Source: Nageia nagi
Taxonomy: Eukaryota > Pinophyta
Assembly (NCBI GenBank): GCA_050084985.1
Contig: JBITNC010000001.1
Location: forward strand, 151,032,001 to 151,096,000
DNA length: 64,000 bases
Reading direction: 5' to 3'
The notes under the pieces were generated by a model. The model was not told where the DNA came from and did no database searches. It saw only the letters and a program-made list of their open reading frames with translations. Of this stretch, positions 14,050 through 26,255 are shown piece after piece; position 1 is the stretch's first letter; every line of letters starts with the position of its first letter. The translations under genes and the position numbers were made by a program.

Positions 14050-15420
14050 TCATGCATATGCATCTATAAAATAAAATAACTATATTAACATTGCACTAAC
14101 ATTAATGTACTAACATGGTATTAACATAGCATTAACATTATATTAACACTAACAAAGCATTAACTATATTAACATAGCATTAACTATATTAATAAATATA
14201 TTAACATATAATAAACATCACATTAACACTAACATAGCATTAATATACTATTCACAAAGCTTTAACATTTGGTTAACATTGTAATAGGATTACAATAACC
14301 ATTAAAATAACATAACATAAAATAATAGTAACATTGGAATAAGATTAACATTAATATTAAAAAATATAAACATAAAATTAACATAACATTAACATCGCAT
14401 TGCATTAACATTGACATAACATTAACATAACATTAACACTAACAGAGCATTCACATAGCTTTAACGTTGCATTAACATTGTAATAGGATTAACATTAGCA
14501 CTAAAATAAAATGAACATAATATTAACATCACATTACATTAACATTAACATAGTATTAATATACCATTATCATTAACACTAGCTTTAATATAACTCCTTA
14601 TATATAAAAAAATGCTAAGAGATATCATTCTAAACTTATCTCTTATTCAAATTATTTTTAATCTCCTATTCTAATTATTAGAATTATTTTTATGCAAATT
14701 ATTTATGTTTTGTGCTAGTAATTAAATTTATTTTTTATGAACTACATGATATATTTATACATTTTTGTAGATATATTTTTTATTAGTCTAATATTTTTTT
14801 TTTAAATTATTTTTTTGAAATATAACCGATATATTGTTGACAAACACACAAGCAACATTTGGCTCTCCACTCCCCATGCTACAATTGTAGTTATGACTCT
14901 TAATGTAACTAACATAGCATTAATATGACATTAACACTAACATAGCATTAACAGAGCATTCACATAGTTTTGATGTTGTATTAACATTGTAATAGGATTA
15001 ACATTACAATTAAAATAATATTGACATAGCATTAACATTAATAACATAGAATTAACATTGACATAGCATTAACATACTTGCATTACCATTAACATAATAT
15101 TAATATATAATTAATAGTAACATAGCATTTAATAGAGTATTCATTATAGTTTAACATTGCATTAGTATTGTAATAGGATTAACATTACCATTAAAATAAC
15201 ATGAACATAATATAACATTAACATTCATATTAGATTATCATAGTATTAACATTGTATTGACATTACAATAATATTAACATTGCAATAAGATTAACATTAC
15301 CATTAAAATAACATGAGCATAATATAATATTACCATTGCATTGCATTAACATCAACATAACATTAACATACAATTAATTTTAATATAGCATTAACTTTTC
15401 ATTTACATAACATTAAGCCC
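14050..15420. repeat. Short-period ATTAACAT minisatellite-like arrays
   Basis: Long runs of variants of AACATAGCATTAACATTA, in two blocks (about 14055-14600 and 14900-15420) separated by AT-rich DNA. Units alternate ATTAACAT, ACATAGC, ACATTGCAT and AATAGGATTAAC with irregular spacing. No protein coding is apparent. Confidence 0.75.
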
Positions 15421-16345
15421 AGGTTTTTTTATCAAATTTATTAAAAACCTTATAAAATTTGGAAAAAATCTTACAATTTTTATCAAAATTCTCTAAAAAT
15501 TGGTAAAAGTCATGAGATTTTTTTCTAAATTTATAGGTTTTTTAGAGAAATTGGTAAAAACCTCATGTATTTCCAAAATTCTTTGTTAAAAATTCAAAAT
15601 TTAGAAAAAAACTCGAGTTTTTTCCAATTTTGATTTTTTTTATTAAAGATCCTAACCAAAACTGAACAAATTTCAAAAATTCACTGGAAGAAAACATGTA
15701 AAAAAAACAATTACATAAAAATTTAAGAAAACTACCTTCTCCAATCTTGATCTTCCTAATCTACATTAGGAAAAAATCAAAAAATGAGTTATATATAAGA
15801 GTTTTTTTTCATATTTTTAAAACATAATTTTTAACATATATTTTTTTAATAATTTTTTAAAATATAATTTTTTTCTCTTCATAACTAAATTAATAAATTT
15901 AATATGGAGTTTAAATTTAATATAATTTAATACATCTAAATTTTTAACCCCTGTATCCAAAACTTTTATCCACCCCCTTTTAACCTAAATTTTTTAACCC
16001 TCCTAACATAAATATTTTCAATGCCCAACCTCTAACCTAAATTCTTAACCCCTTCCCCCCAACCTAATTTTTTAAACTCCTTTACTTACATTTTTTAACA
16101 CCCCATACCTTACATTTTTAAACCCCCTATTTAACCAAAACTTTTAACTCGAATTTTTTAACATAAATTTTTATATGTTAATGATTTTAATATTTTAGGT
16201 TTTTAAATATATTTAAATATTTTTAAATAGATTTTTTAATACTTGTAGAGATTATTTTTGTTTTAAATTATTGATTTTAATATTTTAAAATTTTTAAAGG
16301 TATTATTTATTATATGTTTATTAATAGATTATTTATTTTATTTGT
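15421..16345. other. AT-rich CACTA interior, no gene seen
   Basis: Homopolymer-rich A/T sequence with a pyrimidine-rich stretch at 15940-16150 (repeats of TTTTAACCC and CCTAACCTAA). No coding block was found. Confidence 0.4.
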
Positions 16346-16350
16346 TTAGA

Positions 16351-19300
16351 TATTATCATGAGTAGTGAAGAGGATGAGAGGAGGAGGTCCAATGAGGATG
16401 AAGAGATAAGATCATGTATAAAAAGAGAGAAAAAAGCATCAACAATTTTTGAAGGTATTAGTATGTACTATTTTATTTTCAATTTATTTTCTTTAATGCT
16501 ACTTATTTTGTAAGATAAATAATATTTTTATTTAATTTTTTATTGATGGCAACACTTAAACAAGTGTTGAAACATGCTAGTAAAATATTAACAAAAAATG
16601 AAATGGATAGGATACAAGGTATTGGGGCCTCTCGTGCAGCTAGTCGTAGCTGATGTATTGACTCACTATTGCCTCCAACCATTCCACACGATAATATTTT
16701 TACATAAATTTTTGAAAATATTTTAATTATTATTATTTTTTCATTTATTATTCATTTTATTTAATGATTAATTAAAAATTTGGTAAAGGTAACATGAGTG
16801 TTGAAAGTACAGAGTCAATGAATCAAGACCCTCCTACCTTCCTCACATCAATCGATTCACTTGGAGTTGAGATAAGAGTGAAACCTATGGGTGAAGTAAT
16901 TGAGGATGAAGTGGGTACATAAAATAAATACATTTATTTTTGAAAATCAATACATTTAAATATAAATTTACAATACAATAATTTATCCATATTTACAAAT
17001 ATTTTACAGGGGAAGTTTTTTATGACCATCTAAGGAAGTATGCATGCAATTATTTTGTGAAGACCTTAGATTTTGGTTGGAAATCATAAGATGAAAGAAA
17101 TACATTTTTTAATATTATTATTAATAATATTTTGAAAAAAAACTTATTTTTTAAAAAAATTAAAACTAATTTTTATAATTGTGTATTTTACAACTAAAAG
17201 AAAATTTGTAAGTACTCTCAAAAGAGATTTTGGAGATGGGTTTAATGTAGAGTTTGCACTAACTAGGTTAAGAAGGACCTTGAATTGGATGAGAGACCAT
17301 TTTAGGTGCATAATAAAGTTTCTTGACCCATCCAAGTGTACCCATTACCATAGAAAGGTTAACTATGATCCAAAAGTGTAGAAGCATTTAGTGGTGAAAG
17401 TAAATGCAACTAAGGAGAATCATGCAATGACACAAGAAACCTCACAATAGCAAAAAGCTTCATGAACAAATGAATTTTTTAGATCATTGTTCATGGGTAT
17501 GCATCATATGGGTTCAATAGGAAAGCTAGGGTTGGATGCCAAGTTTTTAAGTATACTAATTTAATGAGTTCTTTAATATTTATACTTCACATAATTAAAT
17601 ATTTATTAATTTTTAATTTTTTTTTATAGTTATCTAGATATAACTACCTTCCAACAAAGGAGGAAAGTAAATATGGACTTGAATAAGGTTTTGTAAAGCT
17701 TGTTGAAAAGGTCGATGCTAAAATGGTAAGCAAGTATGAAAACATTACATGCTTTAAATTAATTAATTATATTTAATTTTAAAATGTTAACATATATTTT
17801 ACATATTTTACTTAGTGTTAAAAATATTGAATTAGGGATTATGGGTTTGTAGTTTTACAAGGTTTTAGGGTTTATGAGGTTTGGGTTCAAGGGATTAAGG
17901 GTTTTAGGGTATAGGGTATATGGTGTTTAGGGTTTTGAGAAAGGTTTTCAGGCTTAAGTTGTAAAAATTTAACTTATGTTACAACTTGGGTTAGACTTAA
18001 GTTAATAAAAATTTGAATTAATTTATTAAAAATATCACTTAGGTTAGCAAAAAAGAACTAAAAAGATAATGAAAATCAATCTTATAAGACTATTTCCATA
18101 AACCTTTGACCAATGACATTAACTACCATGCTAAGAACCAAAAATAAAACATAAAATACCCTCTTATCTCAATTATCAATTGCCCCATGTAGTAATAATA
18201 TTGAAAAATATATGAGCTCATGATTATCATTAATTTTTAAATCATAAAACACATTGTACATGATTCCATATCTAAATATTTATTTATGCATGTACAATAA
18301 CCCTAACCCTAAATGCTTACCTCTAATCCTTACCACTAACACTAACCTTAACCCTAACCCCTAAATCATAACCATAGCCCTAAAACTTTAATTCAGATCA
18401 AACATTTTATTTATTAAAAATTTGAGTTAGATTAGATTTATTAGGTTTAAAGGTTTAGGGTTTTATGGTTTAAGATTTTAGGGTTTATAATTTAGGTTGT
18501 ATGATTTAAAATTTTATAATGTTAGGTTATTTAGGGTTTTAACATTCAAAGTCTACAGTTTAAGGCCAACTTAAGGGTTTTATGGTTTAAGGTATACTAT
18601 TTTAAGGTTTTAGGGGTTAGGGTATATGATTTTTAGGGTTAGTAGTGGTTAAGATTAGGGTTAAGGTTAGAGGTTATAGTTAGGGTTAGACATGGTTAGT
18701 AGTTAGGGTTAGGGTTAAGGTTAGTGTTAATAATGGTTAGGGTTAGTAGTGGTTAGGGTTAGAGTTAAACATGGTTAGTGGTTAATAGTTATTTATTATT
18801 TCTAAAATTACCTTTCCTCATCCATAAAATTACAAATTGTAAATTGTACATATGCCTAGATTTAAAAATGAGACTCACTCTACTTGAGGAATCATATTTG
18901 TCTAGTATTGGCACCAAGTCCTACTCATTTTTCACTTGTGTGTAAACTAGTCTAGTCCCTTACAATGTACTTTGGACTCCCATTACACATCAAAAGATAA
19001 GGCAATTTGCAAAATAATTAGTATTTTAGAATGATTAATGAGAATAATGTGTTGGAGAGCGACCAATTTAAAAGAAGAAAATGGTCAAGACAATATCGAG
19101 GGAGAGAGATAATTGGTGGGTGTGAGTATCTATGAAAATGGGAGTGGGAACAGGGATGATCTAGATACATAATATCCCATATCTTAGTGCATTTATGTCA
19201 TTCATTCGTATAAAGATACCTATGTATCGCATCTACGATAGCTCACCTTGGAATTAGGACTACATGAGTTTAATCCCAAACCTGTATGATCGCTTTAGCC

Positions 19301-20077
19301 TAAATGCAATATGAAAGAATCATCCATCTTGTTAGAGGAATAAAATATGTGTGCTTTATTTTAATTCAATCTAACCCTTACCACTAGTACTAACCTTAAT
19401 CCTAACTCCTAAATTGTAACTATAACCCTAACCATAACCCTAAATATTCCTAACCCTAACCCTTAACTGCTTACCTTAACCCTAACTCTTAACTCATTAT
19501 CCTAATTGCTTACCTTAAACCTAATTGTAATCCTCAACCTTTAAAACCTAACCCTTAAACCCCCTTTACCTAGCCCTAACCCCTAAATTTGACTTAGGTC
19601 AATAAAAATTTGACTTGTGTTAGACCTAGGTACCTAAAACTTTAACTTAGGTTAGACTTATTAGATTATTAAATATTTAACTTAGATTATATTTATTGGG
19701 TTACAAATTTTTTTTTTCAGGTTAGTAAAAATTAAACTTAAATTATTTGATAATATTTACTTCTTTTAATATACATTGATTACATTAAATCTTTGATTCA
19801 TAATAGTTTATGTGCTATTAATTAATTAGTTAATTATGATTTGATATTCATGACATGATTTTTAATTAATGATTATCTACTAACATTTATTTAATTATCA
19901 TTTGTAGGGTTCTTTCAGAGTGCCTGTTGATGAGGGGGTAAATGAGAAGGATGAAGAACACCATGGTAGCGAGCCTAGATATGACAATGATCAATATAGA
20001 GTAGGGGGGATAGTGAGGGTTTCTAGATTAGATGATAGTACTGATGATAGTGATCATTATATAATATTTCCATTACA
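16351..20077 (+). pseudogene. Possible second CACTA gene (Transposase_24-like), exon remnants
   Basis: Low-confidence call. Plus-strand coding-like islands have uneven spacing: an acidic segment (MSSEEDERRRSNEDEE) from 16359, an island at 16800-16915 (SMNQDPPTFLTS), 17010-17085 (FYDHLRKYACNYF), and 17181-17550 with a basic, Trp-containing stretch (RLRRTLNWMRDHFRC) and HHMGSIGKLG. An island near 17640-17730 and an acidic exon at 19917-20077 follow. GT/AG-like edges at several islands suggest introns. The general pattern resembles the second, Transposase_24-type protein of plant CACTA elements, and it diverges from TNP2 towards the other terminus. It could instead be captured host exons. Confidence 0.35.
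17840..19610. repeat. Interstitial telomere-like tracts in both orientations
   Basis: Several tracts are interspersed with AT-rich DNA: G-rich ones at 17855-17945 and 18430-18780 (TTAGGGTT units, with TAGTGGTTAGGGTTAG repeats), and C-rich ones at 18297-18375 and 19370-19600 (CCTAACCCTAA units). The strand changes show several independent or inverted tracts. No gene was recognised between them. Confidence 0.7.
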
Positions 20078-20378
20078 GACATTTTCATACATATATATAT
20101 ATTTTCATACATTTACAATGTCTATATATTATATTTTTAATATGTTTAAAAATTATGTTGAATTTTAAATTTTTGCTTGCTTCTATTAAATTTAATAATA
20201 ATAAAATTTCAATTCATTTATATTTATTTAATTCAATTAAATATAATTAATAAATAAAAATTCACTATAATGAATTAATTCATTTAGTATAATATAAAAC
20301 ATTTTAAAAATAGCATTAAAAAAAATAAAAAAATATTTTTCAAAATGCAAATTAATAATTTTTCGATTTAAAAATTCT

Positions 20379-20615
20379 TGATGTTATACCTAATGTCAAC
20401 ACTAATGTGATACCTAACCAAAAATCCAAATTTAATTTTTAAATAATTTTTCTTGATGGTTTACTTGATGAAAGTATTGACAAAAAATAGTGATCTGATG
20501 ACATGCCTAATGGTATTCTTGATGTATTTGATTCTATTTCTCATGATTTTTTTTAATTTTATGATGATATACTTGATCATATGTGTGATGTTATCTGATG
20601 AAATCCCTAACAAAA
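20379..20615 (+). repeat. CACTA right subterminal repeats
   Basis: Four variants of TGATGNNATNCCTAA occur near the right end: about 20379 (TGATGTTATACCTAATG), 20404 (AATGTGATACCTAACC), 20496 (TGATGACATGCCTAATG) and 20596 (TGATGAAATCCCTAACA). CACTA elements are known to carry repeated short motifs inside both termini as transposase-partner binding sites, and these fit. Fewer inverted copies are visible at the left end (8108-8140). Confidence 0.55.
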
Positions 20616-20650
20616 ATTTTGATGATGGTTCTAATGAACATGTTACCATG

Positions 20651-20680
20651 GAGATCGCCAATGCCTAGTTTGAAATGTCA
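20651..20680 (-). repeat. 3' LTR, inner end (right of CACTA insertion)
   Basis: GAGATCGCCAATGCCTAG followed by TTTGAAATGTCA matches the last 30 bp of the intact LTR (25567-25596, ending TTTGAAGTACCA). It completes the left LTR begun at 6902. Confidence 0.75.
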
Positions 20681-23600
20681 TGTTCATCCTTAGAGATACA
20701 AATATACTTGTAGTTGATGCAATCACCTAGGAAGATGCTCTACCTTGAAGAGGGGAGCACTAATGACTAGATATAAATTTAATAACAATATTACCATCAT
20801 CAAAGCTAGAAGATTCAATGCCTCAATGCCTCATTTAATGAGATTAATATTACATTTACAATTATAGTTACCTTGATATCACAAAAATATCATTAATCGG
20901 CATTTTGGAAAATAAATAAAAATAAATAAATAAAAGGGCCATTTATTCCATAATTAGATCTTTATTGAGTCTCTATGTGAAATATACATCATTTTGACTA
21001 AATTATACAAATATCAATATTTAAACACTCCTAAATTAATGTTCACATTTATTAGAGGTGAAATGGAAAAAACACCTAAAAAATAGGGATACTATTAGTT
21101 TGCACTCCCCAAATTGTTTGTCCTTAAGCAATTCAAAAATTCCACTACATCAACATTTTCTTAGCCAGTCCAAAAATCTTCAATCTTCGATTTAGAAACC
21201 AATTACTATCCATAACTTAACATAATACCTTTTATGATGACCTTTTGTCCCTTGATGAAGAAACTCACCTCCTATCACTGGAAATTAGTCTAAAAATCAC
21301 CCAAGGGATACATCCATTGAACTTCAAGGGTTATCACTTGCACACTATCTTGAGGAAAGACATAAAATTCATCTTCAAGGTCATAGTTTCCCATCTTGAT
21401 ACTTAGTCTCACTAAATGATCACACAAGGTATAATTCCCATTGACATTAGAGACATAAAATGCCTTTACCATATTTATTGGAAGGCTTTTTTTATATATA
21501 TATATAACAAACGCATGATCAATGAAGCTTTATATGTCTCTATTATCAACCAAAATAAAAACTTCTTCTCCCATTATTACTCTTTTGATCTTAATAGAAG
21601 TATAGAACCAAGTGACCTTCAATTGTCCGCACATCTGAAATGATTCTTTGAGAAGGATGATCTTTCTTTCATGTGGGGAAACATTATGATGCCTTATCTT
21701 CATCAAGTGCAATTACCTTCTTTTTATAGTAAACTTGTACCTATTTCATTTGAGTTTTAGGATGTACTTCTCTTAGTGGTGTTACATCCATTTCTTCTTC
21801 TCCCTTAGTCACCTCAATAAAATCCTAAAAACTCAATGCTTCCTTGACATCTTATGAAAGGGTTGAATAAACCTAAAATAATTTGCATAATGAAATGGTG
21901 AGTGTAATAGAGATATGGAGAACCTCTTGGATAGCCATAACCTCCTTCTTTTTTTGCTTGCATTCTTTCTGATGGATCCTCCCTCTTCTCTTAATATTTA
22001 CTATAGAGGCTTCCCTAATATGAAAGCCTTCATGTTGGCCTTCACAATGGTGGCATGATGACCACAAGTCCTTACAACAACAACAAAACCTATAATTCCC
22101 TAGAATTTTGTGAAGAAAAACATGCTCATTACTCATACCTGAATATGCCATAGTGATACTTTGGTGCCAACAACTTGGGGAATCTCTGTATCGGTAAAAT
22201 GGCCTTACAACTTTTGAAGTATGGCCCCAAAATATGAACACCCTTCCTATAGTGTAATAATAGTGATTTGAAACCCTCACAACTCAAAATTGAGCCTCCT
22301 AGAAGCCCAACAACTTATTTCCAAGTGATAATCTCTCTCAAGGGTGCCCAACGAACTCTTATGTAGTGCTTAAAAACACTTTGGATCCCTTAGTATCCAA
22401 TGTCCAACCTACCTTGATAGAATTTGAATTTATAATCTTAAATTTACTGTCTCTCTTTGGTTGCCCAACATCTATCTTTATAGGATTAACAAATATTTTA
22501 AATTTGTAATTTCACACCATATCACATTGTCCCTCCAAAATTCAAATTTTCAAGCAAAATAAAATATGAAATCCAAAAATAACATCTTATCACTCATATT
22601 ATATTTTCCTTGTCAAAATAAATAAATAAATCAATAAAGTAAATAAAACTCTCTAAAATAATTTTTTTATTTTTATTAATTGATAAAATAAAAATATTTT
22701 TGTATTTTTCCCAAATACCTTTCCTCCCTTATTGCTCCTAAAAATTGAAATAAATATTTTTTTATTCTTTCTCCTTATTTCTCCTACTTGAAAATAATTA
22801 AATATGAAATACTCAAATTATTCTAATTACTCAAACCTAAAATTTTGGTCCCACCATGATGGAATGAAATAGCAAATTTTGAACCTATGAGTTATGGGTC
22901 CAAAGAATAAACTTTGAATTTGAATATGCCTCCTTAAAGCTCAATGTCCACATACATAAGTTGAATGATGCCAAGCAAGTTCAAAAATTGACCAAGATAC
23001 CTCAAGGGATGAATTTTTTGCAAGCTCATAGTAGAAAGAGCTTCCTATACTCCCAACATATCACTTATAACCTCCAATTTTGATCACATAAATAAAATAG
23101 TCCTAATGTCTACTGAAGCCTCCATGGTGTAGATACCACTATGAATTTTAGTCAATAATAGCAAATTGACTACCCTATTTTCCAACGTCCTCATTCCAAT
23201 GATGTATGAATTTAAATTCACCATAAAATAGTAACCAATATGTCTAGAAAAACCTTATATATTATCAATAATTATCTTCCATTATGAAAATAAATTGATA
23301 CTTACAAGTAGTGACACTTAAAATGCAACAAAAATACCTAATTGGCCTCAACTAGCTAATGTCCCACTTTAGTTATCTTCAAAATGCAGCAAAGATTTCT
23401 AAAAAACTCCCAAAAACTCAACATATCACCTTAGGGACTCTTAAAATACCAAGATATCCTCTAAAATAGCTTCAATTGGTCTCAAAAAGTAGAATGGATC
23501 TCAAAATTCCTCTAATGTACTAATGTACATCCAAAATTTTCTATGAAATATAGTGTAAGCCTCAAAATCCTCCCAGTTTGCCAACTTACTCCTTTAAGTG

Positions 23601-24418
23601 ACCTCAAAATGGAGAATTAACTTTCCAAAAGTGAAGAAATCACTAACATCTACCTTCCCAAGAGCTCAAAATGCAATATTATGCTTGAAAATACCATCAA
23701 TAGTGCAATGTATAGCCTCAAAGATGAAAACCCACTTAGAATACCAATGTATTTCTCCTAGTGGTTTTGAAATGCATCTTTGGGCATAAAGATGCCCCCA
23801 TAATACCAATGCTCTCCTTCAAGGATTCTTAAAATGTTGAATGAACTATTAAAATAGCTCTAGAATACCAACATTTAGCCCCATATGGGCTCAGACTCTC
23901 TAAACATACCTTATTCCTCCCTCAAATGCAAAAGTAAATCAAGAACAAACTTCAACTTGAAATGAAAAGTGCAAATTTTTTTGAGAATCTACCTTTTCAA
24001 GATGTGTGAACCTCCTCAAAGCTTTAAAATTTAAAATTAGGGATAAGAGATGCCTAATGACTTGCTATAAGTATGAGATAGGGCTCCACTATATTTCATA
24101 ACTCCTTCAAAATGGCCACTATGATGCTAGGTCAACTCCACTCCTCAGCATGACAATAAGAAATATCAAAAAATAGCAATGTGATTTAGTAGAATATCAC
24201 AATGAGTCCTCTACATCTCCTCCAACTCCTCCAACAATCTCCTTTAACTCCCTAATTCTTACCCAACTGCAAGGGTAAGATCTCCAACTTCTCTTTACCA
24301 ATTCTCTGTATGTGATAACATTGTGATGTAGGTATCTAATATTTAGTCTCTCTTTAGCTTCTCTTTAAATTCTCCATGAATAATGCTCTTGATTCCTAAT
24401 AGGATGGTAGATTAAAGT
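20681..24418 (-). other. Internal region of the 6902-25596 element
   Basis: 3.7 kb between the LTRs. Only the protease-like block at 21240-21650 is recognisable. On the minus strand, 22280-21873 encodes a Cys/His-rich segment (CHHCEGQHEGFH) that might be gag-derived, but it matches no standard zinc knuckle. From 22300 to 24418 there are short recurring plus-strand phrases (CCTCAAAAT, AATACCAA, CCAATGTCC) and no coding block. RT, RNase H and integrase are absent. Confidence 0.5.
21240..21650 (-). pseudogene. Retroviral-type aspartic protease remnant (Ty3/gypsy)
   Basis: On the minus strand the order fits a gypsy RVP_2 protease: a mutated active-site region with ILVDNRDI then SFIDHAFV (where LVDSGS..NFID is usual), then KAFYVSNVNGNYTLCDHL, MGNYDLEDEFYVFPQDS and ITLEVQWMYPLGDF. 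This is the arrangement of Reina/Del-type elements, where GNY..DFYV and LG.QWL are conserved. The catalytic D-S/T-G triad is lost (DNR), so it is inactive. It would have cut Gag-Pol in the virus-like particle. Frames change within the block. Confidence 0.6.
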
Positions 24419-24429
24419 CTTTGATACCA
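24419..24429 (-). other. Primer-binding site, tRNA-Met type
   Basis: The minus strand reads TGGTATCAAAG a few bases inside the right LTR. Plant LTR retrotransposons commonly use TGGTATCAGAG, complementary to initiator tRNA-Met. This fixes the right LTR as the 5' LTR. Confidence 0.7.
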
Positions 24430-24435
24430 CTTTTA

Positions 24436-25596
24436 TGGGTCATTTTTAGGGTCACTCCTTAAATGTACCTTAAGAGAGGGATGTTTAGATTCCAACCTTC
24501 AAACTATCCAAAGCAAGCTTAAATTGCATAAGTATTCTAACTTCTAGCTAGGATTGATAAATTTTGTAATGATATTCTCAAAATTCACACACAAACCTAA
24601 TGTATAGGTAGTGTATAGGTAGAGAAGGAAAAATAGGTCTTAAGCTATGAAAATACACTTTTAGATCCAATGTCCCAATTTTGGAGCAATTAGTAACTTC
24701 AATAATGCAAAATACCTCTCCAGCTGCAATGTTCTATTCAAAAACCAAGAACTATCAAACATGTATATAACTCTTCTAGCATTCCAAAATACCAATTAAG
24801 GACAAAAAATAACAAGTAAATAATAAAAATTTCATTCTAAATGCAACATCCCAATTTGGGAGAACAAATGATGTTCAAATAGTGCAAAAACTACTCTATA
24901 ATCCAATGTCCAACCATAGAGAGATAAATAAAAATATTTCAATAATAGAATGTAATTGTATTGAATATAGCAAAAGTAGATAAATTCAATTTTTTATCAA
25001 CCAATGGAGTTTGTACCAAGATTGTGCCTATTAGGTTATTTTGGATGGCTCCAAGGCCTCACCAATCCTAGAAGCATTGAGGAAAGACCAGGTCTCCTTT
25101 GTAGCGATTATGATGGAACAAACAACATTCCTCTCAAGATGGATAGAGTAAGTTTGAAGGTAGCCTCCTCTCCCTCTAATGCCTTAAATGTAGGTCACCC
25201 CATAAGTGATAAAGATAGATCCTCCACTCAATCCAAAATAAAAGGGTTTATAATAAAATTCAACATATATCATAATAAATGAGTTCTCCTTTTATAGGTG
25301 AAGATGATCATCTTCTAATCTTGCATTAGGGATGATCTAATAATGGAGAGATGTGATCCATATGCTCATGTATGCAATGACCAAGATGGGAAGCCTGGAG
25401 ATGAGTGTATTCACATCCAAGGGCCCATAAAATCCAAAATATAAGAGGGGTTCATTTTGGAGTTCCTTATGATCAACGCCTTTCATCCATGTGCCTAGGT
25501 AGCCAATGTGAGATCTTGGGATTGACAAAGCCCAACGTCCATGTTATAGGGTTGTTTACTTACATCAAGATCATCAATGCCTAGTTTGAAGTACCA
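24436..25596 (-). repeat. 5' LTR of the 6902-25596 element, 1161 bp
   Basis: In plus coordinates it runs from TGGGTCATTTTTAGGG to TTGAAGTACCA, bounded by TG and CA. It matches 6902-8033 plus 20651-20680. A TATAAAAGG promoter box lies on the minus strand at 25288-25296. It is the uninterrupted reference that shows where the CACTA element inserted. Confidence 0.8.
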
Positions 25597-25598
25597 GG

Positions 25599-26246
25599 TG
25601 ATGGAAATTGAAGGATTCCATAAACCAAGAACACTTTTAGGACCTCCATCAAATATAACAATTATTCTAAACTAAGAATAAATAATCAATCACACTAAAT
25701 TAGTACAAGATATATAGTGGTTCCTCCAACTAAGGGAGTACATCCACCTCACTTAGAAATCTCTACATATCTCCATGACTATTTACAATAGACGATACTA
25801 ACTCTCCTATAAGCTCTAATACCTATTCTAACATATCATACTTCAAATATCCAAGTGTGTTTTTCTCCTACTCATGGGTTCCTTTTATAGGACTCTAAGT
25901 TAACCCTAGGTGGTTAGTAAACTTAACCATGCATGGTTAACTGACCATGAGTTTACATTAAGAATTATTATATTTGAGTGGGTAGGCCACTCTTCACATG
26001 GCTACTCCACCTAATCACATGATGAACAATATTAAATGGTGCTCTTACATAATTCATGTGTACATCACGTGTACACTTACACTATAGGCCTACATGCCTA
26101 TATGTACAAACCCCCATTATAATATTATTTGGGGTTCCATAATAACCTTCATGGATAATCCACTTATTAAATTAATTTGAATTATTCTGTGATATTAAAA
26201 AAAATAATGTAAATAGCCATTTTCAAATTACATTATAATTCCAACA
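25599..26246 (-). repeat. 3' LTR of Copia-like element, 648 bp
   Basis: Plus coordinates: TGATGGAAATTGAAGG to ATTCCAACA. The first 418 bp match 32793-33211 closely. A minus-strand TATAAAAGG box lies at 25881-25889, and the polypurine tract is adjacent. Confidence 0.9.
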
Positions 26247-26255
26247 CTCCCCTTT
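26247..26255 (-). other. Polypurine tract of Copia-like element
   Basis: The minus strand reads AAAGGGGAG directly before the LTR start TGTTGGAA, the standard plus-strand primer position. Confidence 0.75.

Larger units (their letters stand above)
8034..20650. mobile_element. CACTA (En/Spm) DNA transposon, about 12.6 kb
   Basis: The left end is CACTACAAGAAAATG, the classic plant CACTA terminus. The right end is placed by the LTR it interrupts: the uninterrupted copy reads CATCAAGATCATCAATGCC at 25564, whereas here CATCAAG ends at 8033 and GAGATCGCCAATGCC resumes at 20651. The 3-bp duplication is therefore AAG, with GAG on the right. The right terminal repeat itself is badly decayed. Subterminal inverted similarity remains: ATTTTTGTTAGG near 8108 against CCTAACAAAAAT near 20607, with TGATTTCAT and ATGAAATC nearby. 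Cargo: a TNP2 pseudogene (-), a possible second gene (+) and telomere-like arrays. Confidence 0.85.
6902..25596 (-). mobile_element. LTR retrotransposon, gypsy-like protease, split by a CACTA insertion
   Basis: Two LTRs of about 1.16 kb: the right one at 24436-25596 is intact in outline, and the left one is split into 6902-8033 and about 20651-20680 by the CACTA element. Beside the right LTR, on the minus strand, is TGGTATCAAAG, a tRNA-Met-type primer site, so transcription runs leftwards. Both LTRs carry TATAAAAGG on the minus strand. The internal region (20681-24429, 3.7 kb) keeps a protease-like block but no RT, RNase H or integrase, so this is a deletion derivative or non-autonomous member. 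The protease resembles the chromovirus/Reina type. No target-site duplication could be matched. Confidence 0.75.

Noticed and set aside
18297-18780. TTAGGG tracts as a true chromosome end
   Set aside because: Tracts are short, degenerate, in both orientations and inside a transposon; interstitial, not terminal.
20692-20720. CTTGTAGT near 20710 as the CACTA right terminus
   Set aside because: It lies 60 bp beyond the point where the interrupted LTR resumes (20651), so it is outside the element; chance match.
23598-23789. 63-codon plus-strand ORF in the 6902-25596 element
   Set aside because: Antisense to the element, built of recurring non-coding phrases; no family match.
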